Source: Devosia sp.
Lineage (GTDB): Bacteria > Pseudomonadota > Alphaproteobacteria > Rhizobiales > Devosiaceae
Length of the DNA stretch: 42,891 bases
NCBI RefSeq assembly: GCF_030689745.1
Contig: NZ_JAUYGL010000233.1
Coordinates: 1 to 42,891 of the forward strand
Direction: 5' to 3'
Shown piece after piece: positions 26,254 through 35,083 of this stretch; within the stretch, counting starts at the first letter, position 1, and each line of letters opens with the position of its first letter. The notes beneath the pieces are model-generated. The model saw nothing but the letters and a program-made list of their open reading frames with translations. It made no database searches and was not told where the DNA came from. A program made the position numbers and the translations under genes.

Positions 26254-27216
26254 ATGGCTCAGCCCCGCTCCAACGCCTTCAACAATATCATCGCCCAGTT
26301 CGACGAGCCCTGGAAACGCTATGCAGCGTTTGCGGTGATCGTCGCGCTGCTGCTGATTGCCCCCATTTCGCTGGGGCCCTATGCCACCGTGATCCTGACC
26401 AATGCGCTGCTCTATGTGGTGCTGGCGCTGGGGCTCAATGTGGTGGTCGGCTATGCCGGCCTGCTCGATCTGGGCTATGCGGCCTTCTTTGCGGTGGGCG
26501 CCTATACGGTGGGCATTCTGACCCACACCTTCGGGCTCGATTTCTGGCTCACCCTGCCATTTGCAGTGGGCGCGGCCATGATCGCCGGTGTCATCATCGG
26601 CACGCCCACCCTGCGCTTGCGCTCGGACTATCTGGCGATCGTGACACTGGGTTTTGGCGAGATCGTGCGCTTCAGCGCGCGCAATATGGAAATTACCGGC
26701 GGCGCCAGCGGCATTTCGGGCATCCAGCAGCCCTGGTTGTTTGGCTGGCACATCAACACGCCCTTTGAATTTTACTATGTGTTCGTGGTGCTGGCGATCA
26801 TCGCCGTGATCGTCAGCGTGCGGTTGCAGCATTCGCGGCTGGGCCGGGCCTGGCTCTATGTGCGCCATGATGAGGATGCAGCCGAGGCGATGGGCATCGA
26901 TACGGTGCGCGTCAAGCTGGCAGCCTATGTGATCGGGGCGATCTTTGGCTCGATCAGCGGGGCGTTCTTTGCCGTCAATCTCGGGGCCATTTCACCGGAG
27001 AGCTTCTCGTTCCAGCAATCCGTGCTGATCCTGATGGCGGTTATTCTGGGTGGCATGGGCAAGATCCCCGGCGTCATCCTCGGCGCCTTCATCGTGGTGC
27101 TGGCGCCCGAACTGCTGCGCGATCTGGGCGAATATCGTCTGCTGCTGTTCGCGGTGGGCCTGCTGCTGATCATGCTGTTCCGCCCCAGTGGCATCTGGCC
27201 AGTGAGGGGGAAATGA
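26254..27216 (+). CDS. livM: Branched-chain amino-acid type ABC permease LivM
   Basis: A 320-residue permease, partner of LivH. NALLYVVLALGLNVVVGYAGLLDLGYAAFFAVGAYT and TPTLRLRSDYLAIVTLGFGEIVR are hallmark LivM sequence, and the loop GRAWLYVRHDEDAAEAMGID is the ATPase contact. About nine to ten hydrophobic segments. The stop overlaps the livG start by four bases (ATGA). Confidence 0.93.
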   Translation: MAQPRSNAFNNIIAQFDEPWKRYAAFAVIVALLLIAPISLGPYATVILTNALLYVVLALGLNVVVGYAGLLDLGYAAFFAVGAYTVGILTHTFGLDFWLTLPFAVGAAMIAGVIIGTPTLRLRSDYLAIVTLGFGEIVRFSARNMEITGGASGISGIQQPWLFGWHINTPFEFYYVFVVLAIIAVIVSVRLQHSRLGRAWLYVRHDEDAAEAMGIDTVRVKLAAYVIGAIFGSISGAFFAVNLGAISPESFSFQQSVLILMAVILGGMGKIPGVILGAFIVVLAPELLRDLGEYRLLLFAVGLLLIMLFRPSGIWPVRGK

Positions 27217-28004
27217 GCATGGCCCTTCCCCTGCTTGAACTGCGCGGCGTCAATCTGAGCTTTGCCGGCAATACCGTACTCGACAATGTCGACTTCAGCG
27301 TCGGGCGTGACGTGATCGTCAGCCTGATTGGCCCCAATGGGGCCGGCAAGACCTCGCTGTTCAACTGCATTACCGGCTTTTACAAACCGCAATCGGGCTC
27401 GATCAAGGTCGATGGCCACGAGTTGATGGGGCTCAAGCCGCACAAGGTTACCCAGGCCGGCATTGCCCGCACTTTCCAGAATGTGCGGTTGTTCCAGCAG
27501 ATGACCGTGCTGGAAAACGTGATGAGCGGCAGCCATTGCCGCTCCAGGGCCGGCGCCATATCGGCCATTCTGGGCCTGCCCAGCCAGCGCCGCGAGGAGG
27601 CAGCGATCCGCGCCCATGCCATTGAGTGTCTGGAGTTTGTCGGCATTGCCGATGAGATGGATCGCGACGCCACCAACCTGGCCTATGGCCATCAACGCCG
27701 GGTCGAAATCGCCCGCGCGCTGGCAACCCGGCCCAAGCTGCTGCTGCTCGATGAGCCCGCGGCGGGCCTCAATGCCGGCGAGAAGCAGGACCTGCTCAAT
27801 CTGATCGGCCGAATTCGTGACGAACTCGCTATCTCCGTGCTGCTGATCGAACATGACACCGGCATGGTGATGAAAATCTCCGAACGCATCAGCGTGCTCG
27901 ACCATGGCGTGATTATCGCCGAGGGCGCGCCCAAAGAGATCCAGGCCAACCCCAAGGTGATCGAAGCCTATCTGGGCCAGGACGACGGGGAGGATCTGCT
28001 ATGA
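27213..28004 (+). CDS. livG: Branched-chain amino-acid type ABC ATPase LivG
   Basis: A 263-residue ATPase. Walker A GPNGAGKTS, Q-loop region GIARTFQNVRLF, a signature form LAYGHQRRVEIARAL (LAYG replaces LSGG, as is usual for LivG), Walker B LLLDEPAAGLN and the switch His in LIEHDTGMVM. The C-terminal extension after residue 235 is the LivG type. ATG at 27213 overlaps the livM stop; another ATG two codons later is possible. It overlaps livF by four bases. Confidence 0.93.
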   Translation: MSMALPLLELRGVNLSFAGNTVLDNVDFSVGRDVIVSLIGPNGAGKTSLFNCITGFYKPQSGSIKVDGHELMGLKPHKVTQAGIARTFQNVRLFQQMTVLENVMSGSHCRSRAGAISAILGLPSQRREEAAIRAHAIECLEFVGIADEMDRDATNLAYGHQRRVEIARALATRPKLLLLDEPAAGLNAGEKQDLLNLIGRIRDELAISVLLIEHDTGMVMKISERISVLDHGVIIAEGAPKEIQANPKVIEAYLGQDDGEDLL

Positions 28005-28726
28005 GCGCGCCAACCGAGACCCTTCTTGAGCTGGAAAACATCACCGCTGGCTATGGCCGGATCGTGGCCCTCAACGGCATTGATCTTAAGGTGCAGACTG
28101 GCGCCATGGTGACCCTGCTGGGCGCCAATGGGGCGGGCAAGACCACCACGCTCAAGACCATTTCGGGGCTGGTGCGGGCGTCGGGCGGCACGGTGCGCTT
28201 TGCCGGCGAGGATATCACCCAGACCCCGGCGCATGAAATTGCCCGGCGGGGCCTGGTGCATGTGCCCGAAGGCCGCCACGTGCTGCGCGGTCTCAGCGTG
28301 CGCGAAAATCTCGAACTGGGGGCGTTCACCGTCAAGGACCCGGCCACACGGCGCAAGCGGATGGATGAGGTGTTCGCGCTGTTTCCCGTGCTGGCCAAGC
28401 GCCAACACGGCGATGGCTCGCTGCTATCGGGGGGCGAACAGCAAATGCTGGCGATTGGCCGGGCACTGATGCATGGCCCCCGCCTGCTGCTGCTGGACGA
28501 GCCTTCGATGGGACTGGCGCCCAAGCTGGTGATCGAGACCATGCAGATCGTCAAACGGCTGAGCGAGGCCGGGACCACCATCCTGCTGGTCGAACAGAAT
28601 GCGCGGCTCGCCCTCAAGCTTGCCCATTACGGCTATGTGCTCGAAAGCGGTCATATCCGCATGCAAGGGGAGGCGGCCACGCTGCGGGCCGACAAATCCA
28701 TCGTGCAGGCCTATCTGGGCGAATGA
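28001..28726 (+). CDS. livF: Branched-chain amino-acid type ABC ATPase LivF
   Basis: A 241-residue ATPase, partner of LivG. Walker A is GANGAGKTT, the signature LSGGEQQMLAIGRALM, Walker B LLLDEPSMGLAPKLV, and the switch residue lies in LVEQNARLAL (Gln in the usual His region, normal for LivF). It ends the transporter part of the cluster; about 185 bases with a hairpin separate it from the epimerase gene. Confidence 0.93.
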   Translation: MSAPTETLLELENITAGYGRIVALNGIDLKVQTGAMVTLLGANGAGKTTTLKTISGLVRASGGTVRFAGEDITQTPAHEIARRGLVHVPEGRHVLRGLSVRENLELGAFTVKDPATRRKRMDEVFALFPVLAKRQHGDGSLLSGGEQQMLAIGRALMHGPRLLLLDEPSMGLAPKLVIETMQIVKRLSEAGTTILLVEQNARLALKLAHYGYVLESGHIRMQGEAATLRADKSIVQAYLGE

Positions 28727-28821
28727 TCGGGCCTCGCTCCTCAGAGGGCAAGACTGCGTGGCCGTCAATTGCCAAGGCGGCATTGCGGCCCTGACGACGG
28801 AAATGACGCAGAGCGGCGTGC

Positions 28822-28852
28822 TGGACATGCCCGCTGTGGCAAGGCATGTCCA
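28822..28852. repeat. Perfect inverted repeat between livF and the epimerase gene
   Basis: TGGACATGCC (28822-28831) and GGCATGTCCA (28843-28852) form a 10-bp perfect stem with an 11-nt loop, 60 bases before the epimerase ATG. No U-tract follows, so it may be an operator or an mRNA hairpin that sets separate expression of the enzymes. Confidence 0.5.
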
Positions 28853-28911
28853 ATGCAGCAGCGGCGAACTCACACCCGCTGCAGCAGACCACTTATGAGC
28901 CGAGAACAGCC

Positions 28912-29913
28912 ATGGCACGACACAGCTTCTTTTGCGTAGACGGACATACCTGCGGCAATCCGGTGCGGCTGGTGGCGGGCGGCGGGCCGCAGCTCAAGGG
29001 CCAGACCATGCTGGAGCGCCGCGCCGATTTTCTGGCGCAGCACGACTGGATCCGCACCGCGCTGATGTTCGAACCGCGTGGCCATGACGTGATGTCCGGC
29101 TCGATCCTCTATCCGCCCAGTGACCCGGCCAATGACATGGCGATCCTGTTCATCGAGACCTCGGGATGCCTGGCCATGTGCGGCCATGGCACCATCGGCA
29201 CGGTGACCATGGCGATCGAGCAGGGACTGATCGTGCCCAGGGTGCCGGGCGTGGTGCGGCTCGAAGTGCCGGCCGGGCTGGTGATCGCCGAATACACCCA
29301 GGTCGGCGATTACGTCGAAGAGGTGAAAATCACCAACGTGCCGTCCTTCCTCTACAAGACCGACCTGGAGGTGGAGTGCCCTGATCTGGGCCTGCTCAAG
29401 GTCGACGTGGCCTATGGCGGCAATTTCTACGCGATCATCGACCCGCAGGACAACTTCGCCGACATGGACCGGTATTCGGCCGCCGACTTTATCCGCTGGA
29501 GCCCGGTGCTGCGGCAACGGCTGAACGCGGCGCACAGCTTTGTTCATCCCGAACAGCCCGAGATCAATGGGCTGAGCCACATCATGTGGACCGGCGCGCC
29601 CAAGCTGGCCGGCTCCACGGCGCGCAATGCGGTGTTTTACGGCGACAAGGCGATTGACCGCTCGCCCTGCGGCACCGGTACCTCGGCGCGCATGGCGCAG
29701 TGGTATGGCAAGGGCAAGCTCAAGGCGGGTGACGCCTTTGTCCATGAGAGTATTATCGGCTCGATCTTCAAGGGTCAGGTGGAGAACACGCTGAGTGTCG
29801 GCGGGCTGCCCGCCATCGTGCCCTCGATTGCCGGTTGGGCGCGAATGACCGGCCTCAATACCATTTTTGTCGATGACCGCGACCCGTTCAGACACGGCTT
29901 TCTGGTCAGCTAA
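28912..29913 (+). CDS. Proline racemase family, likely 4-hydroxyproline 2-epimerase
   Basis: A 333-residue cofactor-independent PLP-free epimerase. The two catalytic positions are Cys90 (in MCGHGTIG) and Cys253 (in DRSPCGTGTSARMA), the Cys/Cys pair of proline racemase and 4-hydroxyproline 2-epimerase; FFCVDGHTCGNPVRLV at the N-terminus is typical of the epimerase group. It would convert trans-4-hydroxy-L-proline to cis-4-hydroxy-D-proline, the first step of bacterial hydroxyproline use. The ATG at 28912 is selected since the family starts near it; the frame extends to 28846 without similarity. It follows the Liv-type importer and precedes a paralogue 30 bases later. Confidence 0.87.
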   Translation: MARHSFFCVDGHTCGNPVRLVAGGGPQLKGQTMLERRADFLAQHDWIRTALMFEPRGHDVMSGSILYPPSDPANDMAILFIETSGCLAMCGHGTIGTVTMAIEQGLIVPRVPGVVRLEVPAGLVIAEYTQVGDYVEEVKITNVPSFLYKTDLEVECPDLGLLKVDVAYGGNFYAIIDPQDNFADMDRYSAADFIRWSPVLRQRLNAAHSFVHPEQPEINGLSHIMWTGAPKLAGSTARNAVFYGDKAIDRSPCGTGTSARMAQWYGKGKLKAGDAFVHESIIGSIFKGQVENTLSVGGLPAIVPSIAGWARMTGLNTIFVDDRDPFRHGFLVS

Positions 29914-29943
29914 GCCAATTCTCCGCCCGCGAAAGACCCTGCC

Positions 29944-30975
29944 ATGCGTTCCACCCGCTCCATTCACATCGTTTCCTGCCACGCCGAGGGCGAGGTGGGC
30001 GACGTGATCGTGGGCGGGGTGGCGCCGCCGCCCGGCGACACCATCTGGGAACAGTCGCGCTGGATTGCCAGGGACCAGAGCCTGCGCAATTTCGTGCTGA
30101 ACGAGCCACGCGGCGGGGTGTTCCGCCACATCAATCTGCTGGTGCCGGCCAAGGACAAGCGGGCGGTGATGGGCTGGATCATCATGGAGCCCGAGGACAC
30201 CCCGCCCATGTCGGGGTCCAATTCGATCTGCGTGGCGACGGTATTGCTCGATACCGGCATTGTGCCGATGACCGAGCCGGAAACCCGCATGGTGCTCGAA
30301 GCGCCGGGCGGGCTGGTGGAAGTGGTGGCGCAGTGTCGCGACGGCAAGGCGCAGTCGATCACCGTGCGCAATGTGCCTTCTTTCGTCGACAGGCTTGATG
30401 CCACCATCGAGGTGGAGGGGATCGGCACGCTGCGCGTCGACACCGCCTATGGCGGTGACAGCTTCGTGATTGCCGATGCACGGGCTCTGGGCTTCGCCAT
30501 TGCCGAAGATGAGGCGCGCGACATCGCTGAAGCCGGCATCCGCATCACCCGCGCGGCCAATGAACAACTCGGCTTCACCCACCCCACCAATCCGGACTGG
30601 GCCCATATTTCGTTCTGCCAGATCGCCGCGCCGCTCGAGACTGTTGAGGGTCGGCTGACCGGCGCCAATGCCGTGGTGATCCAGCCGGGCAAGATCGACC
30701 GCTCGCCCACCGGCACCGGCTGCTCGGCCCGCATGGCGACATTGCATGCGCGCGGGCTGATGGCGGTGGGCGATGAGTTTGTCGGCCGCTCGATCATCGG
30801 TTCGGAATTCTTCTGCAAGCTCGAAGCGCTGACCGATCTGGCCGGCACGCCGGCGATCATCCCCACCATTACCGGCCGCGCCTGGATCACCGGGACGCGG
30901 CAGGAAATGCTAGACCCCGCCGATCCCTGGCCGGCGGGCTATCGGCTGTCGGACACCTGGCCCAGGATCAGCTAG
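29944..30975 (+). CDS. Proline racemase family, likely trans-3-hydroxy-L-proline dehydratase
   Basis: A 343-residue paralogue of the preceding epimerase. At the catalytic positions it has Ser90 ([14 protein letters not shown]) and Thr256 ([13 protein letters not shown]) in place of Cys/Cys. A Thr at the second site is the mark of trans-3-hydroxy-L-proline dehydratases, which need one base for proton removal and eliminate water to give delta-1-pyrroline-2-carboxylate; the human enzyme is Cys/Thr, and I believe bacterial members with Ser first are known but cannot verify it. The convergent ornithine-cyclodeaminase-family gene would reduce that product to proline. Stops of the two genes touch with no gap. 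Confidence 0.82.
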   Translation: MRSTRSIHIVSCHAEGEVGDVIVGGVAPPPGDTIWEQSRWIARDQSLRNFVLNEPRGGVFRHINLLVPAKDKRAVMGWIIMEPEDTPPMSGSNSICVATVLLDTGIVPMTEPETRMVLEAPGGLVEVVAQCRDGKAQSITVRNVPSFVDRLDATIEVEGIGTLRVDTAYGGDSFVIADARALGFAIAEDEARDIAEAGIRITRAANEQLGFTHPTNPDWAHISFCQIAAPLETVEGRLTGANAVVIQPGKIDRSPTGTGCSARMATLHARGLMAVGDEFVGRSIIGSEFFCKLEALTDLAGTPAIIPTITGRAWITGTRQEMLDPADPWPAGYRLSDTWPRIS

Positions 30976-31917
30976 TCAGGCGTGATCGGCAGCCGTCAGT
31001 GCCACGGCAGCGGCCAGATCTTCGAGCGCCGTGCCCACCGACTTGAAGGCGGTGATCGCGGTTTCACTCTGGCGCCCCGGATGGGTGCCACGGCACAGCA
31101 TGGCCAGATCGGCCAACAGGCCCTCCCGGCTCAAATTGCCCGCTGCCAGCGGCTGGGTGACGTCGCCGCTTTCCTTGCTGGCGCCCTCAAAGGTGTCGAC
31201 GAAAATGCCCCCGGCGCGGCTGAGCACGGCGTCATCCGCCTCGCGCATATAGGGCCGGAAGCTGCCCACCAGATCGACATGGGTGCCCGGGCGCAGCAGC
31301 TCGCCAAGGATGATCGGCGTCTTGGCCAGGGTCGCTGTGCTGACGATATCGGCGTCGCTGACGGCGCTGGCGAAATCGGTGGTGGTGACGATGTTCGGCG
31401 CAATGGGACCCAGTTCGGCGGCCAGAGCCTGCGCCTTGTCCAGCGAGCGGCTGCACAGGGTCAGCTTGTCGATGGCGAAGATGGCGCAATAGGCCTGGGC
31501 CAGGTTCCGCGATACCCGGCCGGTGCCCAGGATCACCAGATTGCGGGCATTGGTGCGCGCCAGGAAGGTCGCGGCCAGCACGGAGGCGGCGGCGGTGCGG
31601 CGGGCGGTCAGCTCGCCGCCATCGATCTGGCCAATAACGGCGCCGGTCTTGCCGTCGAACAGGGTATAGACGCTGGCCACGGCGGGCAGCCCGAGCTGGT
31701 CATTATCGGGAAACACCGTCACCAGCTTGACGCCAATATGCCGGCCCGGCTGCCAGGCCGGCATCAGCAGAAGATTGCCATTGGTGGCAGCGTCGCCCAC
31801 ATGTAGGTGCTGGCGCAGGGGCGCCTCCGCCCCCTCGACAAAGGCCGTCTTGAGCGCGGCAAGCAGAACGGGCCAATCAAGGCCCTGGCGAACGTCTTCG
31901 GCGGAATAGGTTTTCAT
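30976..31917 (-). CDS. Ornithine cyclodeaminase family protein, likely delta-1-pyrroline-2-carboxylate reductase
   Basis: A 313-residue OCD/mu-crystallin family enzyme. The N-terminal half has VGDAATNGNLLLMPAW and GVKLVTVFPDN with the conserved Lys, and the Rossmann motif is GTGRVSRNLAQAYCAI near residue 123. Family members include reductases that use NAD(P)H on pyrroline-2-carboxylate and alanine dehydrogenases. Next to a predicted trans-3-hydroxyproline dehydratase, the reductase role (LhpI-like) is most likely. ATG 31917 gives the family N-terminus (MKTYSAEDV); the 13-codon upstream extension does not fit. It faces the dehydratase gene, so it is on its own transcript. Confidence 0.85.
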   Translation of the reverse strand: MKTYSAEDVRQGLDWPVLLAALKTAFVEGAEAPLRQHLHVGDAATNGNLLLMPAWQPGRHIGVKLVTVFPDNDQLGLPAVASVYTLFDGKTGAVIGQIDGGELTARRTAAASVLAATFLARTNARNLVILGTGRVSRNLAQAYCAIFAIDKLTLCSRSLDKAQALAAELGPIAPNIVTTTDFASAVSDADIVSTATLAKTPIILGELLRPGTHVDLVGSFRPYMREADDAVLSRAGGIFVDTFEGASKESGDVTQPLAAGNLSREGLLADLAMLCRGTHPGRQSETAITAFKSVGTALEDLAAAVALTAADHA

Positions 31918-32073
31918 GGCGGCACTATAGGAGCGATGCTGTTGTTTGCAACGCACGGCGGCCCGACCTCGGCCGGCGCATTATTCGTGAAGACGCGCAA
32001 CTATGAGTGCGCCGCGAAACCGGCTAGGTAGTCGCTAAGCAATCCAGCGGCCTTTTCGGGACGAGAGCACAAT

Positions 32074-33057
32074 TTGACCAGCGAGCCGACCATTTCCCGC
32101 CCGCGCTACGCCATTGTCGACATCGCCCGCGGCGTGGCGATCATCGCCATGGTTGCCTATCATCTGTGCTGGGATCTCAGCCTGTTGCGCTTCATCGCCC
32201 CCGATGTCGGTCGCGATCCCAATTGGGTGCTGATCGCCCGCACCATTCTGGCGGCATTCATGCTGCTGGTCGGCGTCGGGCTGGTGCTCGGGCATGGGAA
32301 CGGCATTCGCTGGCCCAGCTTCTGGCGGCGTACCGTCTTTGTCGTGCTGGGAGCGCTGGCGATCACCCTTGGCACCTGGCTGGTGTTTCCCGACAGCTTT
32401 GTCTATTTCGGCGTGCTGCACGCCATCGCCCTGTTCAGCCTGCTGGGCCTCGCCTTTGTGCGTGCGCCGCTGTGGCTGGCGATCACGGTGGCGGCAATTG
32501 TTATCATATTGCCATTCCTTTATTCGGACCCGCTGTTCAACGAGAAGCTGTTCTCCTGGATCGGTTTCTGGCAGGTGCCGCCGCCAGCCAATGACCTGGT
32601 GCCGCTGTTTCCCTGGTTTGGCGTCGTCCTTGTCGGCCTCATCGCCACCCGTCTGGTGCTCGCCTCGCCAATGGCCGGGCGCCTCGCTGCCATCAATCCA
32701 ACGGGCCGCCTGCCGCAATTGCTGGCGCTGCTCGGCCGCTGGAGTCTGCTGATCTATCTGCTGCATCAGCCCATTCTGCTGGGCCTGCTCTATCCGGCCG
32801 CCGCGGTTCTGCAGCCAGAGATCGCCATGCGCAGCAGCGATTTTCTTCGCTCATGCCAGACCACCTGCATGGCGGGCGGCACCAGCGCCCCGCTCTGCAC
32901 CACCTATTGCCAGTGCGGCCTCGAGGGCGTGGAGGCCAACGATCTGTGGGGCGCCGTCTATTCCGGCATGGTGTCGGCGCAGGAGCAGACCATTCTGGAC
33001 GCCAGCAATCGCCAGTGCTCTGCGCTGATCTATCCCGAACTCAATATGGGCCAATAG
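32074..33057 (+). CDS. DUF1624 membrane protein with cysteine-rich C-terminal tail
   Basis: A 327-residue membrane protein with about seven to eight helices, of the DUF1624 (heparan-alpha-glucosaminide N-acetyltransferase-like) family: YAIVDIARGVAIIAMVAYHLCWDLSL, then YFGVLHAIALFSLLGLAF and the terminal LGRWSLLIYLLHQPILLGLLY. The Asp near the start and His residues in helix loops match family positions. The start is TTG at 32074, before which GAGAG is a weak ribosome site. After the last helix, residues about 258-327 form a soluble tail with Cys261, 265, 275, 279, 281 and 315 (C-x3-C-x9-C-x3-C-x-C), which could bind metal or form disulfides. The substrate is unknown. Confidence 0.83.
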   Translation: MTSEPTISRPRYAIVDIARGVAIIAMVAYHLCWDLSLLRFIAPDVGRDPNWVLIARTILAAFMLLVGVGLVLGHGNGIRWPSFWRRTVFVVLGALAITLGTWLVFPDSFVYFGVLHAIALFSLLGLAFVRAPLWLAITVAAIVIILPFLYSDPLFNEKLFSWIGFWQVPPPANDLVPLFPWFGVVLVGLIATRLVLASPMAGRLAAINPTGRLPQLLALLGRWSLLIYLLHQPILLGLLYPAAAVLQPEIAMRSSDFLRSCQTTCMAGGTSAPLCTTYCQCGLEGVEANDLWGAVYSGMVSAQEQTILDASNRQCSALIYPELNMGQ

Positions 33058-33133
33058 GGGCAGGCCGGCCTGATAACGTTGCGAATTGCATTTTTTGCCC
33101 AAATTGCGTCTTGAATGGTAGGCTGATTGGGCA

Positions 33134-33212
33134 TTCAATAAACCACGAGCTGATTTGTCCGAACTCCGGTAGCGGTTGGCGCCTGGCCCGTTCGGACCCC
33201 ACATTTATTGAA
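33134..33212 (+). promoter_or_regulatory. Structured leader upstream of the ABC exporter pair
   Basis: A compound hairpin occupies 33158-33196: TCCGAAC/GTTCGGA outer stem, CCGG/CTGG middle stem, GCG/CGC inner stem and a GTTGG loop. Outside it, TTCAATAAA (33134-33142) and TTTATTGAA (33204-33212) pair perfectly. It ends 15 bases before the exporter's TTG start, so it could regulate translation or serve as a protein site. It matches no RNA family I recognise. Confidence 0.5.
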
Positions 33213-33226
33213 GTCTGGATACTTCC

Positions 33227-35083
33227 TTGACCACCCATACGGCTGGCCGCGACCATTCTCGCGGCGATGCACGGGCGCATTTGGCGGCCGCTCACGCTGG
33301 CAAGGGCCGCCGCCCACTGGTGCGAATTGCGCTGTTTTCACTGCGTCATCCCTGGCAGGCGTCGCTGGCCATCGGTGCCACCATTGTCGCCTCAGTGCTG
33401 CAATTGATGATTCCCCGCCTGCTCGGCCACGCCATTGATCAGGCGCAGGGTATTCTCAGCACCGCCGCCGAGGGGGCCGAACAGGCCCTGTTCTGGAGTG
33501 CCATGACGCTGCTGGCCGTCTCGGTGGCGCGCGGCGCCTTCACCCTGGTGCAGAACTATTTTTCGGAATCGGTGGGCCACCATGTCGGCTATGAGCTGCG
33601 GCTGGCCTTTTACGACAAGGTGCAAAAGCTCTCCTATTCCTACCATGACAAGATCCACACCGGTGACCTGATCACCATGGGCCTGCTCGATCTCGACGGT
33701 GTGCGCATGTTCTTTGCTACGGGCCTGGTGCGCATGGTGCTGCTCTCGGTGCTGATCGGGGTGGGGGCCACCATGCTGCTCACCACCGATGTGATGCTGG
33801 GTTTGCTGGCGCTGAGCTTCGTGCCCTTCGTCGCCTGGCGCTCCTCGGTGGCCCAGCTTACCTTGCGCGCCACCTGGATCGCCCTGCAGGAAAAGCTCTC
33901 CGGGCTGACACGGGTGATGGAAGAAAACCTGGGCGGCATTCGCGTGGTACGGGCCTTTTCGGCGCAGGATTTCGAGCTCGACAAATTCGATACTGCCTCG
34001 CGTGCAGCCCTGGCACTGTCCCATCAGCGGGTCGATGTGCGGGTGCGCAATACCAGCGCCATGACCTTCTCCTTCTTCGCCGCCATGGGATTGGTGCTGT
34101 GGTTCGGTGGCAACAAGGTGATCGCTGGCGACATGAGCGTGGGCACGCTGGCCTCGTTTCTGACCTTCATGACCATTTTGCAGATGCCGGTGCGCCAGCT
34201 CGGACTGATGGTCAATTCCTTCGCCCGTGCTTCCATCTGTGGCGACCGGCTGTTCAATTTCCTCGACGAACCGTTGGCCATTGATGATGTGCCCGGCGCG
34301 GTCGATCTCAAGCTGACCGAGGGCACGCTGCGCTTTGAGGATGTGCATTTCACCTATCCCGGCGCTACCCACCCCACTTTGGCGGGCGTCAGCTTCGAGG
34401 CAAAAGCGGGCCAGACCATTGGCATTGTTGGCGCCCCCGGCAGCGGCAAGTCGACGCTCGCCCATTTGATCCCGCGCTTTTACGACATCGACGCCGGCAA
34501 GATCACCATTGATGGCCAGGATGTCAGTCAGGTCACCCTGCAGTCACTGCGCCGCGCGGTAGCGGTCGTGCAGCAGGACACCTTCCTGTTCACCACCACC
34601 ATTGAAAACAACATTGCCTATGGTGATCCCTGGTCCAAGGAGACCAAGATCGAACGGGCCGCCGAAAGCGCGCAATTGCACAACTACATCATGGGTCTGC
34701 CTGCCGGCTACGACACTGTGGTGGGTGAACGCGGGGTGTCGCTTTCCGGTGGGCAGCGCCAGCGCCTGTCAATTGCCCGCAGCCTGGTGCTCAAGCCTGC
34801 CGTGATGGTATTTGACGATTCCACCGCTGCCATTGATGCGGGGACCGAGCACCGCATTCGCAGTGCCATTCGCCGCTATGCCAGCGATCGGGTGACGCTG
34901 GTGATTTCCCATCGCCTGAGTTCGCTGCTGCATGCCGACACCATCCTGTTCCTCGAAGATGGCAAAATCGTCGAGCAGGGGAGCCACGACCAGCTGCTGG
35001 CCCAGGGCGGTCGCTACCGTGCGCTCTACGATCTGCAGACCCGCCCCAGCGACAATATTGAACTCGGGAGCGCTGCCCAATGA
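33227..35083 (+). CDS. ABC exporter half-transporter with degenerate ATPase site
   Basis: A 618-residue type IV exporter subunit: about six membrane helices (residues roughly 35-325) fused to an ATPase domain. Walker A is GAPGSGKST near residue 402, the signature LSGGQRQRLSIARSL is canonical, but Walker B reads VMVFDDSTAAID with Asp531 where the catalytic Glu should be; the switch His is in VISHRLSSL. Its partner has the complementary defect, so the pair should form a heterodimer with one inactive site, like TM287/288 or BmrCD. Start is TTG at 33227 with no strong Shine-Dalgarno. Stop overlaps the partner's ATG by four bases. Substrate, drug or lipid, is unknown. Confidence 0.88.
   Translation: MTTHTAGRDHSRGDARAHLAAAHAGKGRRPLVRIALFSLRHPWQASLAIGATIVASVLQLMIPRLLGHAIDQAQGILSTAAEGAEQALFWSAMTLLAVSVARGAFTLVQNYFSESVGHHVGYELRLAFYDKVQKLSYSYHDKIHTGDLITMGLLDLDGVRMFFATGLVRMVLLSVLIGVGATMLLTTDVMLGLLALSFVPFVAWRSSVAQLTLRATWIALQEKLSGLTRVMEENLGGIRVVRAFSAQDFELDKFDTASRAALALSHQRVDVRVRNTSAMTFSFFAAMGLVLWFGGNKVIAGDMSVGTLASFLTFMTILQMPVRQLGLMVNSFARASICGDRLFNFLDEPLAIDDVPGAVDLKLTEGTLRFEDVHFTYPGATHPTLAGVSFEAKAGQTIGIVGAPGSGKSTLAHLIPRFYDIDAGKITIDGQDVSQVTLQSLRRAVAVVQQDTFLFTTTIENNIAYGDPWSKETKIERAAESAQLHNYIMGLPAGYDTVVGERGVSLSGGQRQRLSIARSLVLKPAVMVFDDSTAAIDAGTEHRIRSAIRRYASDRVTLVISHRLSSLLHADTILFLEDGKIVEQGSHDQLLAQGGRYRALYDLQTRPSDNIELGSAAQ

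Noticed and set aside
28758..28898. Possible small GTG-start gene (46 codons) between livF and the epimerase gene
   Set aside because: It has a fair AGAGGG upstream, but it overlaps the 10-bp hairpin and its product is unrecognised. No independent support.
28870..30747. Long minus-strand open frame (625 codons) opposite the proline-racemase genes
   Set aside because: It is the antisense shadow of two clearly recognised genes; His/Arg/Gly-rich sequence with no family motif. The same applies to 15189-17018, 24768-26255, 35506-36858, 33392-34465, 3361-4551 (minus) and 5713-6957 (plus).
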